DNA of 64,000 bases from Marinobacter sp. JH2. Its GTDB lineage: Bacteria; Pseudomonadota; Gammaproteobacteria; Pseudomonadales; Oleiphilaceae. Made by a program: the position numbers and the translations under genes. Of the stretch, positions 54,676-63,888 are shown one piece after another (the first letter of the stretch is position 1; every line of letters begins with the position of its first letter). The stretch lies in the NCBI RefSeq assembly GCF_004353225.1, contig NZ_CP037934.1, positions 744,001 through 808,000 of the forward strand, read 5' to 3'. A model generated the notes under the pieces. It had not been told where the DNA came from. It worked only from the letters and a program-made list of their open reading frames with translations, and ran no database searches.

Positions 54676-55188
54676 TCAGCGTTTTCGCATGTCATGTACC
54701 CGCGCTTCTATGCCCAGCTTTCGCAACTGTTTGTAGTGGCCGCGAGCTTGATTCAGTACCGCCGGATCGTTTTGGGCGACTAGTGCCAGTCTTCGGTATT
54801 GGTCAGCCTGTTCGGGCAGGTCGGAGGTAAGGATGATGACGGTGTCCCAATCGGTAGCGGCCGGTGGGTAGAGCAGGACGCCGACTGGGTCGGAACAAGG
54901 GGAGCTTGGGTCGGTTGCGATGCTGTGGGGGATGAAGGCGTCCGGGGTGAAGTTCCAGAGTAGGTCATCGAGTTCTTGCGCTTGTTGTTGGTTTGCACAG
55001 AGCACGCACACACGGTCGCCCTGCTGCCAGGCTTTGTCCACGAGTTTGGCGGCGTGGAGGTTGCGGGCAACTGGGGTGTTTTGGGCGAGGATGTGAAACC
55101 AGTAGCGCTGGTTTTTGGTGTCCTGACCGGAGGAGCCGGCAGCTGGGCTGCCGGGCTCCGGTGGGTTGGTTGGGTTGCTACCCTGCAT
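54676..55188 (-). CDS. holC: DNA polymerase III subunit chi, with N-terminal extension
   Basis: Chi subunit of the clamp-loader complex, which bridges psi and single-strand binding protein. The 170-residue protein is recognised by RYWFHILAQNTPVARNLHAAKLVDKAW, VCVLCANQQQAQELDDLLW and YKQLRKLG. Before the usual start lies an extra stretch of about 27 residues rich in Pro, Gly and Ser (NPTNPPEPGSPAAGSSG). No start codon is available after the extension, so it appears real. ATG 55188 overlaps the pepA stop by 11 nt. Confidence 0.92.
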   Translation of the reverse strand: MQGSNPTNPPEPGSPAAGSSGQDTKNQRYWFHILAQNTPVARNLHAAKLVDKAWQQGDRVCVLCANQQQAQELDDLLWNFTPDAFIPHSIATDPSSPCSDPVGVLLYPPAATDWDTVIILTSDLPEQADQYRRLALVAQNDPAVLNQARGHYKQLRKLGIEARVHDMRKR

Positions 55189-56668
55189 GAGACATCAGGT
55201 AGTTGACCAGTAGGGGAACCGGGCGGCCGGTCGCGCCTTTGGCTTTGCCGGAATCCCAGGCAGTACCCGCAATGTCCAGGTGGGCCCAGCGGTATTCTTT
55301 GGTGAATCGCGACAGGAAGCAGGCGGCTGTGATGGTGCCTGCGGGGCGGCCGCCGATGTTGGCTATGTCAGCGAAGTTGCTATCGAGCTGGCTCTGGTAT
55401 TCGTCCCACAGGGGCAAACGCCAGGCTCGGTCGCCGGTTCTTTCGCCTGCGGCCAGCAATTCGTTGGCCAGTTCGTCGTCGTTGGCCAGCATGCCGGTTG
55501 CCTGATGGCCCAGGGCGATGATGCAGGCGCCGGTGAGGGTGGCGAGGTCGATAACGGTTTCAGGGTCGAATTTCTTCACGTAGGTGAGGGCGTCGCAAAG
55601 TACCAAGCGGCCTTCGGCGTCGGTGTTGAGGATCTCAACGGTTTTGCCGCTCAAGGTGGTGACGATGTCGCCCGGGCGTGTCGCGGAGCCGTCGGGCATG
55701 TTTTCAGCGGCTGCAATGACGGCCACTACGTTGATGTTGGGTTTGGTTTCGGCCAGCACTTTCATGGTGCCGAATACGCTGGCGGAGCCACCCATGTCGT
55801 ATTTCATTTCGTCCATGCCGGCGCCGGGCTTCAGGCTGATGCCGCCGCTGTCGAAAGTTATGCCTTTACCGACCAATACGTAAGGTTTTTCGTCAGCTTT
55901 GCCACCGCGGTATTCCATAACAATCAGGCGGGGAGGCTGTTCGGAGCCTTTGCCTACAGCCAGGATAGTGTTCATGCCCATTTCGGCCATCTGCTTTTCA
56001 TCCACCACTTCGGTTTTGATGCAGTCGTGCTCTTTGGCCATGTTTTGCGCTTGTTCGGCCAGCCATACGGGGTGACACACGTTTGGCGGTGTGTTGCCAA
56101 GATCGCGGGTGTAGTTCATGCCGCGTCCGGTAGCCAGGCCCAGGTTGAAGGCGTCTTTCTGAGATTGGTCTGCGTCCGACGCTTGCGCAACAACTTTGTT
56201 GAGTTTGCGGGCTGGTGGCTGCTCGCTCTTGAATCCGGTGAAGGTGTAAAGTTGCTCTTCCAGCGTGCGGCCAAGCAGGTTCAAGCGCGCGTCTTCTGAA
56301 GTGTTGGTTTCTGAACCCTGAATTTGGGTGTCGGTCAGGCAGATAAGGGCGCTGTTGGATGGGCCGTCTTTGAGTGCGCCTACGGCGGCGATCAGGGCTT
56401 TTCGGTAGTTGGCTTGATGGCGCTCGTCGTCTTTGCCTGTGCCGATAACAATCACGCGCTGCCAAGGTTGCTCGGTAAGAGGTAGGGTGTTAACCGTGGC
56501 GTTTTTGCCTGTCAGGTCACCGGCTTGTTTCAGTTGTTTGATCAGCCCTCCCAATGCCTGGTCTGCTGCTTTGGTGGTCTCCGGCCATTCACCGTTTTCG
56601 GGCAGTCCGATGACGAGGCAGTCGGTGTTGGTCGCCGTGATGGCTTTGCTGCTCAGGCTGAAATTCAT
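55178..56668 (-). CDS. pepA: Leucyl aminopeptidase (M17)
   Basis: Cytoplasmic di-zinc aminopeptidase, 496 residues, that also acts as a DNA-binding cofactor in some bacteria. The catalytic segment VLVGKGITFDSGGISLKPG holds a catalytic Lys and a metal ligand, NTDAEGRLVL is the M17 signature with Asp and Glu ligands, and KYDMGGSA also contributes. Downstream holC and valS overlap or follow closely. It is divergent from lptF, the usual arrangement. Confidence 0.97.
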   Translation of the reverse strand: MNFSLSSKAITATNTDCLVIGLPENGEWPETTKAADQALGGLIKQLKQAGDLTGKNATVNTLPLTEQPWQRVIVIGTGKDDERHQANYRKALIAAVGALKDGPSNSALICLTDTQIQGSETNTSEDARLNLLGRTLEEQLYTFTGFKSEQPPARKLNKVVAQASDADQSQKDAFNLGLATGRGMNYTRDLGNTPPNVCHPVWLAEQAQNMAKEHDCIKTEVVDEKQMAEMGMNTILAVGKGSEQPPRLIVMEYRGGKADEKPYVLVGKGITFDSGGISLKPGAGMDEMKYDMGGSASVFGTMKVLAETKPNINVVAVIAAAENMPDGSATRPGDIVTTLSGKTVEILNTDAEGRLVLCDALTYVKKFDPETVIDLATLTGACIIALGHQATGMLANDDELANELLAAGERTGDRAWRLPLWDEYQSQLDSNFADIANIGGRPAGTITAACFLSRFTKEYRWAHLDIAGTAWDSGKAKGATGRPVPLLVNYLMSHAG

Positions 56669-56700
56669 GACAACTCCTGTTGAGTGATTCGAGTGTTGGG

Positions 56701-56810
56701 CTTAGCCCAGAGTTTTGTATGTTCTCTAGGATTGGGGCTAAGGCGCGAATAATCAAGCAGACGGCCTATATTGCTTGAATGGCTTTAATGGTTGACTGCT
56801 TTACTGTCAA
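56701..56810. promoter_or_regulatory. Inverted repeats in the pepA-lptF divergent region
   Basis: CTTAGCCC (56701-56708) and GGGCTAAG (56735-56742) form an 8-bp inverted repeat in the pepA leader. TTGAC-N9-GTCAA (56792-56796 with 56806-56810) is a second palindrome closer to lptF. Both are operator-like in size. No convincing promoter hexamers could be paired, so the functional assignment is weak. The 221-nt gap has no gene. Confidence 0.3.
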
Positions 56811-56889
56811 TCAGTGGCAAGGTTACATAGAATACGCGCAGTTTCCTGTATCCACCATCTTCTAACCGGGCGCCACCAGAGAGACTGAT

Positions 56890-57993
56890 TTGACTATCAT
56901 TTTCCGTTACCTCATTCGCCAGATCATGGTGAGCATGTTCGCCGTTTCCGGCATTTTGTTGCTGGTTTTCATGAGTGGCCGGTTCATTAAATATCTGGGC
57001 AGTGCCGCCGAGGGTGAAATTGCCGCAGGTGTTTTGTTTGCCATCATGGGTTACCGATTTCCGGGATTTCTTGAGCTGATTCTTCCGTTGGGTTTGTTCA
57101 TCGGCATATTGTTGGCTTATGGCCGCATGTACCTCGAAAGCGAGATGACCGTGTTGTTTGCATGCGGTGTGAGTGAGCGTCAATTGCTGGCGAAAACACT
57201 GCTAGGTGCGTTGCCTGTCATGTTTGTGGTGGGTGCGATGAGCCTCTACGTGTCGCCTTGGGGGATGAAGCAGGTTGAGCAGATCTTCAACGAGCAGCGC
57301 AAGGCCACGGAGTTTGAAATGTTGGCGCCGGGACGCTTTCAGGATCTTAGCTCCGGTACCCGCGTGACTTATACCGAGTCTTTAAGCGACGACAAACGCC
57401 AGCTGCAAGGTGTTTTTATCGCGGAATACGGTCGGGATGGCGAAGGGATTACGCTGATTACGGCAGAAACGGGTTCGCAACTGATTGATGAAGAAACCGG
57501 TAGCCGGTTTTTGATTCTTGAAGAAGGAGGGCGTTTTCAGGGCGTGCCCGGACAGCTTGATCACAGCGTGACACTTTTTGATGCCTACGGTTTGAAAATT
57601 CAGAGCGGTGAAGCGGGCACGAAAGAGCTGGAAGAAGGTATTTCAACACTCGATCTCTGGAATTCGGATGATCCGGAAGATCGCGCGTTATTGCATTGGC
57701 GTATTTCTCTGCCGTTGATTGTCCCTATCATCACCCTGTTGGCAGTGCGTCTGAGCCGTGTGAATCCGAGGCAGGGTCGATTCTTCCATTTGTTGCCAGC
57801 CATGTTGGTGTACATCACCTATCTCGGTTTACTGATTGTCGCAAGGGATGCGCTGGCGGATGGCAAAGTGCCGGAGTGGCTGGGCATGTTGTGGGTTCAT
57901 GCACTGTTCTTGTCGCTAGGCTTGTGGCTGCAGTTTGGCCCGACTTGGCTAAATCGCCGTCGCCTCGAAAAGGAGACGAATGCCCATGCGTAA
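56890..57993 (+). CDS. lptF: LPS export ABC transporter permease LptF
   Basis: One of two membrane subunits of the LptB2FG transporter that pulls lipopolysaccharide from the inner membrane. The 367-residue protein has six helices, three on each side of a periplasmic beta-jellyroll domain (about residues 130-265). The N-terminus IFRYLIRQIMVSMFAVSGILLLVFMSGRFIKYL is typical. The start is TTG 56890. It overlaps lptG by 14 nt. The lptFG pair is conserved and opposite pepA. Confidence 0.96.
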   Translation: MTIIFRYLIRQIMVSMFAVSGILLLVFMSGRFIKYLGSAAEGEIAAGVLFAIMGYRFPGFLELILPLGLFIGILLAYGRMYLESEMTVLFACGVSERQLLAKTLLGALPVMFVVGAMSLYVSPWGMKQVEQIFNEQRKATEFEMLAPGRFQDLSSGTRVTYTESLSDDKRQLQGVFIAEYGRDGEGITLITAETGSQLIDEETGSRFLILEEGGRFQGVPGQLDHSVTLFDAYGLKIQSGEAGTKELEEGISTLDLWNSDDPEDRALLHWRISLPLIVPIITLLAVRLSRVNPRQGRFFHLLPAMLVYITYLGLLIVARDALADGKVPEWLGMLWVHALFLSLGLWLQFGPTWLNRRRLEKETNAHA

Positions 57994-59047
57994 GATCGAC
58001 AACTATGTGATGACCACCGTGGGCGGTGCCATGTTTTTGGTGATGGTAGTGGTGCTGTCACTGGATTTAATTTTTGCCTTCATCGCCGAGCTTGAAGATA
58101 CCCGTAATGGCTATCAGACCATGGAGGCGCTCTGGTACGTGGCGCTGACGTTACCTCGCCGAATTTATGATTACCTGCCCTTGGGGGCCTTTATGGGGTG
58201 CCTGGTTGGGCTGGGAACCATGGCCAGTTCGTCGGAACTGACGGTGATACGGGCCGCTGGCGTCTCTTTGAAGCGCATCGTCTGGTCGGCCATGAAGCCG
58301 GCTTTGATTGTAGTGTTGTTGGGTGTGTTTATTGGTGAGTATGTGGCGCCAGCCACCGAGCGCATTGCTCAGAGCGATAAAGCGGTTGCGATGGGGGGCG
58401 GTAAGAATGTTGCCGAAGCCCATGGGGTTTGGCATCGGGAAGGGAATACCTTCATGCACTTGAACGCGGTGCAGCCTGACGGTGTATTGATAGGCGTATC
58501 CTTGTTTGAATTTGACAACGAGCGGCAGCTGACCCAATCCAGTTTTGCACAGAAGGCAGCCTTTCATGGCGATCACTGGATTCTTGAGAACGTAGTCACC
58601 ACTCGCATTGAAGAAGACCGCACGGTTCGTGATGAGCAAGCATCACTGCGGTGGGATACCGGTTTATCGCCGGAAGTGCTCAGTGTACTGATCGTGAAGC
58701 CCGAAAACCTATCAATGACCGGGTTGTTCACTTACGCCCGATACTTGGGGGAGCAGGGTTTGACTGCCGCCCAATATTGGCTGGCATTCTGGAAAAAAGC
58801 GCTAATGCCCTTAGGAACGGCCGTCATGGTGTTGGTGGCTATTTCGTTTGTATTCGGACCGCTGCGTTCGGTCACTATGGGTTTTCGCGTGTTTACCGGT
58901 TTATTGGTGGGGCTGCTGTTCAAGTATATGCAGGATCTTCTGGGGCCGATGAGCATGGTTTACGGTTTTAATCCGATGATTGCCGTGCTGGCTCCAATAC
59001 TGATTAATGCTGCGGTAGGGGCTGTGCTAATGAGGCGGGCCGGCTAA
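57980..59047 (+). CDS. lptG: LPS export ABC transporter permease LptG
   Basis: Partner of LptF in LPS extraction, 355 residues. It starts MPMRKIDNYVMTTV with six helices and a central periplasmic domain. A family segment PRRIYDYLPLGAFMGCLVGLGTMASSSELTVIRAAGVS forms the coupling helix to LptB. AGGAG at 57971-57975 lies 4 nt before ATG 57980 and 10 nt before ATG 57986; either may be used. The stop is in the loop of an 8-bp GC hairpin at the junction with the convergent RDD gene. Confidence 0.96.
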   Translation: MPMRKIDNYVMTTVGGAMFLVMVVVLSLDLIFAFIAELEDTRNGYQTMEALWYVALTLPRRIYDYLPLGAFMGCLVGLGTMASSSELTVIRAAGVSLKRIVWSAMKPALIVVLLGVFIGEYVAPATERIAQSDKAVAMGGGKNVAEAHGVWHREGNTFMHLNAVQPDGVLIGVSLFEFDNERQLTQSSFAQKAAFHGDHWILENVVTTRIEEDRTVRDEQASLRWDTGLSPEVLSVLIVKPENLSMTGLFTYARYLGEQGLTAAQYWLAFWKKALMPLGTAVMVLVAISFVFGPLRSVTMGFRVFTGLLVGLLFKYMQDLLGPMSMVYGFNPMIAVLAPILINAAVGAVLMRRAG

Positions 59048-59055
59048 GCCGGCCC
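59037..59055 (+). terminator. GC hairpin with the lptG stop codon as its loop
   Basis: Perfect 8-bp stem GGGCCGGC/GCCGGCCC with the lptG stop TAA (59045-59047) as the whole loop. It separates convergent lptG and the RDD gene. No U-tract follows on the + strand. Confidence 0.45.
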
Positions 59056-59063
59056 AAGGCTGG

Positions 59064-59600
59064 TTATTTCTTGGTGGGTTTGGGTAAGGTTACAACCACG
59101 CTGTCGGAAATGCGGTCAGTGATCGAAAGACCGTTGATCGGGTAAAACAGTGCGATGATGGCTGGTACGGTCAGCAGCAATGTGACCGCGCCCAGGTAGT
59201 GGCCGCCGAGCATGGCCAGAAAAACCACGGCCGATGCGGTGCCGTAGCGGAGCAGAGACTGCGTCCAACTTACCGATGTGCCGTTCAGATTTTCGATGCG
59301 TACGCGCCAAACCTGCATACCAAGTGTCTGGCCTGCGCGAGTCCAGAAATAAGCAAAGAACAGATACAGCACAAGGAACAGGACAAACGTTAGCCCGGGA
59401 TCTCCGGAGAGCTGGCCTGCTTCCGCCATTTGTTCGTAGGTATCCCAGCCTGTTATCCAGCCGGCAACCATGGTGTAGGCCCAAGTGGCCACCAATAGCA
59501 CTGCAATGCTGATCAAGCCGTCGTAGATAATGGCGAGTGCTCGCTTTAATGCTGTGGCTGGCGGCAATAGTTCCTCGGCGTCGTGGAAGCGGCGGGGCAT
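59064..59600 (-). CDS. RDD family membrane protein
   Basis: Membrane protein of 178 residues with about four helices. The RDD signature is visible: Arg and Asp in KRALAIIYDGLIS near the first helix, and a late Asp in LSITDRISDS. The segment RAGQTLGMQVWRVRI between helices is typical. The function of the family is uncertain; some members affect ion transport. It is monocistronic between two convergent/divergent neighbours. Confidence 0.85.
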   Translation of the reverse strand: MPRRFHDAEELLPPATALKRALAIIYDGLISIAVLLVATWAYTMVAGWITGWDTYEQMAEAGQLSGDPGLTFVLFLVLYLFFAYFWTRAGQTLGMQVWRVRIENLNGTSVSWTQSLLRYGTASAVVFLAMLGGHYLGAVTLLLTVPAIIALFYPINGLSITDRISDSVVVTLPKPTKK

Positions 59601-59740
59601 GGGTTCTCCTATGAGGTTTCACGTTTTTCATGTTCTCAGCGTGTGCTAGAGTAGCGGATTTGCACACGCATGTAAGTATTCGTATTCAATCGCGGACCTG
59701 CCGGCTTCTCGGTGGGTTTCTGGAAAGGTATCAAAGGGCT

Positions 59741-62371
59741 ATGAAAACCGCAGAGTTGCGACAGACGTTCCTCGATTATTTCAAACAGCACGGTCACGCT
59801 ATTGTTCCAAGCAGTTCGCTGGTGCCAGCGGACGATCCAACCTTGCTGTTTACTAACGCGGGCATGAATCAGTTCAAGGATACCTTCCTTGGTCGGGAAG
59901 AGCGCGATTACACTCGCGCAACTTCAACCCAGAAGTGTGTGCGCGCTGGCGGCAAGCATAACGACCTCGAAAACGTAGGTTACACCGCGCGTCACCACAC
60001 TTTTTTCGAAATGCTGGGCAACTTCAGCTTTGGTGACTATTTCAAGCGTGAAGCCATCAATTTTGCCTGGACTTTCCTAACCGGAGATCATTGGCTGAAC
60101 CTGCCGACAGAAAAACTGTGGGTGACCGTTTACGCGGATGACGATGAAGCTTTCGATATCTGGAATAAAGAAGTGGGTGTGCCAGCAGAGCGCATAGTTC
60201 GCATTGGCGATAACAAGGGCGCCCGCTATGCGTCCGATAACTTCTGGCAGATGGGCGATACCGGTCCGTGCGGCCCTTGTACCGAAATTTTTTACGATCA
60301 CGGTCCGGATGTTGCAGGTGGCCCTCCCGGTAGCCCCGAAGAAGACGGCGATCGCTACATTGAAATCTGGAACGTGGTGTTCATGCAGTACAACCGTACT
60401 GCCGATGGTGAAATGCTGAACCTGCCAAAGCCTTCTGTTGATACGGGCATGGGCCTTGAGCGTATCGCCGCGGTATTGCAGGGGGTGCACAGTAACTACG
60501 AAATCGACCTGTTCCAGGATCTGTTGAAGGCAGCCTCTGAAGTTCTTGGCGGCGCAGCAAGCACTGAGGCGTCACTGCGTGTCGTCGCAGACCACATTCG
60601 TTCTTGCTCGTTCCTGATTGCGGACGGTGTAATGCCGTCGAATGAAGGTCGTGGTTTTGTTCTGCGCCGGATTGTTCGACGTGCGGCTCGCCACGGTAAC
60701 AAGCTGGGCGCGAACGGGCCTTTCTTCCACAAGTTGGCCAAGCCTTTGGCGGACCTGATGGGAGAAGCATTCCCGCAGTTGGTCAGCAGTTTGAAGCAGA
60801 TCGAGAAGGTGCTGCTTCAAGAAGAAGAACAGTTTGCTAAAACGCTCGACAAAGGTCTGCGTTTGCTTGAACAAGACATTGCCGAGCTTAAAGGCAATGA
60901 GATCCCTGGCGAAACGGTGTTTACGCTTTATGACACCTACGGTTTCCCGGTAGACCTCACCAACGATATCGCACGTGAGCGTGGTCTGACTCTGGACTAC
61001 GCCGGATATGAAAAAGCTATGGAAGCCCAACGTGAACGGGCGCGGGCTGCCAGTAAGTTCGGCATTGATTACAACGCTGAAGGGCTCAACATCGAAGGGG
61101 ATACCGAGTTTACCGGTTATGATCATGTTGATGGTAAAGAGCGCGTGCGCTTGGTGTTGGTTGAAGGCGAAGAGCGCAAGGCGGTTGCCGGTGATGATTG
61201 CGTAGTTGTATTAGAGCGCACACCTTTCTATGCCGAGTCTGGCGGTCAGGTGGGGGACACGGGTCTGCTGACTTGGAACGGTGGCCGTTTTGAAGTAGCG
61301 GATACTCGAAAGGACGGGGATAACCACCTACACGTGGGTAAACTCGTTGAAGGAGAGTTGAGCTCTGGCCAAGAGGTGGATGTTTGTATCGATCACGAAC
61401 GTCGCGAGCGCACCAAACGTAATCATTCTGCTACGCACCTATTGCATGCCGCACTTCGCAAGGTGTTGGGTGAGCATGTAAATCAGAAGGGCTCATTGGT
61501 TGATCCGGACAAGTTGCGTTTCGACTTTTCCCATTTTGAAGCGGTTACCCCTGAGCAGCTTAAAGAGATTGAGCGCCAGGTGAATGAACAGGTTCTTCAG
61601 AATACGCCGGTTGAAATAGACGTTACAGACATGGAGACCGCACAGGAAAATGGCGCCATGGCACTATTTGGTGAGAAGTATGGTGATGTGGTGCGAGTGC
61701 TAAGCATGGGTTCTGATCGATATTCGGTGGAACTTTGTGGCGGTACTCACGTCTCTCGTACAGGCGATATCGGTATGATGCGAATCACCTCCGAGAGCGG
61801 TATTTCCTCGGGTGTTCGTCGTATCGAAGCGGTCACTGGCTTTGGCGCGCTGGCGTGGGCAGATGAAACCGAGAGCACGTTGCGCAAAACCGCCAAGCTG
61901 GTGAGGGCGACTCGGGAAACGTTGGTAGACAAAGTCCAGCAAACTCTAGACCGCAATCGTCAGCTGGAAAAAGACATTGCTGCTATGAAAGCGAAGTTGG
62001 CCAGTTCTGCTGGTAGTGATCTGGCGGCTTCTGCCGTGCAAGTGGGTGATCTCAAAGTCGTTGCGGCGCAGATGGATGGAGCGGATCGCAAGGCGCTGAT
62101 GGAAACTGCCGACCAGCTGAAGAACAAACTGGGTGAAGGTGTGGTGGTATTGGCCACTGTCGAAGATGGCAAAGTTGTTTTGGTTGCCGGTGTGACCAAG
62201 TCCGCGACAGGTAAGGTTAAAGCGGGTGATTTGATGAAGCACCTGTGTGCCCAAGTGGATGGAAAAGGCGGTGGCCGTCCGGACATGGCGCAAGGTGGTG
62301 GCAATGATGCGTCGAAGCTGGTCGACGCTCTGGCGGGTGTGCCTGCCTGGGTTGAAGGAAATATCCAGTAA
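59741..62371 (+). CDS. alaS: Alanyl-tRNA synthetase
   Basis: Class II synthetase charging tRNA-Ala, with editing of Ser- and Gly-tRNA; 876 residues from ATG 59741. The catalytic core begins [20 protein letters not shown] and includes [17 protein letters not shown] and the class II motif 2/3 regions. The editing domain has HxxxH in [13 protein letters not shown] and the Cys/His pair in [15 protein letters not shown]. The C-Ala domain is Gly-rich near the end ([12 protein letters not shown]). An upstream frame to 59630 is not family-like. alaS-lysC-csrA is a conserved order. Confidence 0.98.
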   Translation: MKTAELRQTFLDYFKQHGHAIVPSSSLVPADDPTLLFTNAGMNQFKDTFLGREERDYTRATSTQKCVRAGGKHNDLENVGYTARHHTFFEMLGNFSFGDYFKREAINFAWTFLTGDHWLNLPTEKLWVTVYADDDEAFDIWNKEVGVPAERIVRIGDNKGARYASDNFWQMGDTGPCGPCTEIFYDHGPDVAGGPPGSPEEDGDRYIEIWNVVFMQYNRTADGEMLNLPKPSVDTGMGLERIAAVLQGVHSNYEIDLFQDLLKAASEVLGGAASTEASLRVVADHIRSCSFLIADGVMPSNEGRGFVLRRIVRRAARHGNKLGANGPFFHKLAKPLADLMGEAFPQLVSSLKQIEKVLLQEEEQFAKTLDKGLRLLEQDIAELKGNEIPGETVFTLYDTYGFPVDLTNDIARERGLTLDYAGYEKAMEAQRERARAASKFGIDYNAEGLNIEGDTEFTGYDHVDGKERVRLVLVEGEERKAVAGDDCVVVLERTPFYAESGGQVGDTGLLTWNGGRFEVADTRKDGDNHLHVGKLVEGELSSGQEVDVCIDHERRERTKRNHSATHLLHAALRKVLGEHVNQKGSLVDPDKLRFDFSHFEAVTPEQLKEIERQVNEQVLQNTPVEIDVTDMETAQENGAMALFGEKYGDVVRVLSMGSDRYSVELCGGTHVSRTGDIGMMRITSESGISSGVRRIEAVTGFGALAWADETESTLRKTAKLVRATRETLVDKVQQTLDRNRQLEKDIAAMKAKLASSAGSDLAASAVQVGDLKVVAAQMDGADRKALMETADQLKNKLGEGVVVLATVEDGKVVLVAGVTKSATGKVKAGDLMKHLCAQVDGKGGGRPDMAQGGGNDASKLVDALAGVPAWVEGNIQ

Positions 62372-62400
62372 GGCGCTGTTTTCCGCAGTGGGCACGGGTT

Positions 62401-62445
62401 TATAATCCGCCCGCTTTATACGATGGCGGAGCCTTAGGGCTCCGC
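62401..62445 (+). promoter_or_regulatory. Candidate -10 and leader hairpin upstream of lysC
   Basis: A perfect TATAAT is at 62401-62406, without a good -35. Downstream lies a perfect 8-bp hairpin GCGGAGCC/GGCTCCGC with loop TTAG (62426-62445) followed by only TTTG. It could be a weak terminator of alaS or a leader structure of lysC. No riboswitch-like lysine aptamer is visible in the short space. Confidence 0.3.
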
Positions 62446-62476
62446 TTTGGGTCCCCGGTTCGGAGTTTGGCAAAAC

Positions 62477-63715
62477 ATGGCTCTGTTGGTTCAAAAGTTT
62501 GGTGGTACATCCGTCGGCACAACCGAGCGGATTGAGGCGGTAGCCGACAAGATATGTCGGTTCCGCAAGGAAGGGCACGATATCGTTGTCGTGGTCTCGG
62601 CAATGAGCGGTGAGACAAATCGCCTGATCGCATTGGCCGGCGACATTATGGAAGAGCCTACACCACGGGAAATGGACGTACTGGTTTCCACCGGTGAGCA
62701 AGTGACAATTGCTTTGCTGTCCATGGCGCTGCAAAAGCGTGGCTGTGACGCTCGTTCTTACACGGGTGGCCAGGTTCGGATTTTGACTGATAACAGTCAC
62801 AACAAGGCTCGTATCAAAGACATTGATGCGCATCGGATGCAGTCAGATCTCGATGCAGGCCGAGTGATTGTGGTGGCTGGCTTTCAGGGTGTGGACGAGC
62901 AGGGAAATATCACCACGCTTGGTCGTGGTGGTTCCGATACCACGGCTGTTGCACTGGCTGCAGCGCTGAAGGCTGATGAATGCCAGATCTACACCGATGT
63001 AGACGGTGTTTATACGACTGACCCGCGTGTTGTAGACAGCGCACGTCGGCTGGATCGTATTACATTTGAGGAAATGCTCGAGATGGCGAGTCTGGGTTCA
63101 AAGGTTCTCCAGATCCGTGCTGTCGAGTTTGCAGGTAAATACAACGTTCCGTTAAGGGTGCTCTCCAGCTTCCAGGAAGGCGAAGGAACCCTGATCACTT
63201 TTGAGGATGATACGGCCATGGAACAACCGATTGTTTCCGGCATTGCTTTTAATCGTGATGAAGCCAAGCTGACTATTTCCGGCGTGCCGGATACCCCAGG
63301 CAGTGCGCTGAGTATCCTGAAGCCAATCAGCGATGCCAACATTGAAGTCGACATGATCGTTCAGAACGTCGGTCAAGATAATAAGACTGCCTTCACGTTC
63401 ACGGTGAACCGTCCTGATTTGAAACGCGCTCAAGACATCCTGCGCCGTATCTCCGACGACATTGGTGCAGGTGAAGTTATCGGCGATAGCAAAATCGCTA
63501 AAGTCAGCATCGTAGGTGTGGGTATGCGCTCTCATGCGGGTGTTGCCACCCAAATGTTTGAGGCGCTGTCAAAAGAAGGTATCAATATTCAGATGATCTC
63601 CACATCCGAAATCAAGGTTTCGGTGGTGATCGATGAGAAGTATCTCGAGCTGGCGGTTCGCGCGTTGCATAGCACGTTCGGATTGGAAAATGCTGAGATA
63701 GATGAGAATGCTTGA
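62477..63715 (+). CDS. lysC: Aspartate kinase
   Basis: First step of the aspartate family pathway; phosphorylates aspartate. From ATG 62477 it has 412 residues, the size of the non-fused aspartokinases with two ACT domains. It begins LVQKFGGTSVGTTERI, and GRGGSDTTAVALAAAL and YTDVDGVYTTDPRVV mark the kinase core. The ACT repeats in the last 150 residues (GVPDTPGSALSILKP and GVGMRSHAGVATQMF) bind lysine and threonine as feedback inhibitors in this class. Confidence 0.97.
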   Translation: MALLVQKFGGTSVGTTERIEAVADKICRFRKEGHDIVVVVSAMSGETNRLIALAGDIMEEPTPREMDVLVSTGEQVTIALLSMALQKRGCDARSYTGGQVRILTDNSHNKARIKDIDAHRMQSDLDAGRVIVVAGFQGVDEQGNITTLGRGGSDTTAVALAAALKADECQIYTDVDGVYTTDPRVVDSARRLDRITFEEMLEMASLGSKVLQIRAVEFAGKYNVPLRVLSSFQEGEGTLITFEDDTAMEQPIVSGIAFNRDEAKLTISGVPDTPGSALSILKPISDANIEVDMIVQNVGQDNKTAFTFTVNRPDLKRAQDILRRISDDIGAGEVIGDSKIAKVSIVGVGMRSHAGVATQMFEALSKEGINIQMISTSEIKVSVVIDEKYLELAVRALHSTFGLENAEIDENA

Positions 63716-63773
63716 ATGCAGGATGCTGAAGGGTGTAGTTGAGGGTCATTGGTTATTTCTATCAGGAACTATT

Positions 63774-63801
63774 TTGGCATAAGTGTTATTGCGTCTATAG
63801 T
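63774..63801 (+). promoter_or_regulatory. Candidate sigma-70 promoter for csrA
   Basis: TTGGCA, 16-nt spacer, TATAGT; the -10 ends 84 nt before the csrA ATG. Both hexamers match consensus at 5 of 6 positions. The surrounding DNA is AT-rich compared with neighbouring genes. Confidence 0.5.
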
Positions 63802-63872
63802 TTGATAGGTGATCCCTTTATAAAAGCAATAAGTAAAAAGTAGTGACAGTCGGAACAGGTAGTCTTGCAATA

Positions 63873-63888
63873 GGGAGTATGGAACATG
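63873..63888 (+). promoter_or_regulatory. csrA ribosome-binding region with two GGA motifs
   Basis: GGGAG (63873-63877) is the Shine-Dalgarno at 8 nt from ATG 63886, and TATGGAACATG places a second GGA at 63881-63883. CsrA of other gammaproteobacteria represses its own translation by binding GGA motifs over the ribosome-binding site. The same could apply here. A further GGA lies at 63852. Confidence 0.45.

Noticed and set aside
55280..56299. Open frame of 339 codons on the + strand across pepA
   Set aside because: Antisense shadow of pepA; composition is Phe/Gly/His/Val-rich and unlike a real protein.
62372..62476. Lysine riboswitch upstream of lysC
   Set aside because: The gap is only 105 nt, too short for the known lysine aptamer, and shows only one simple hairpin.
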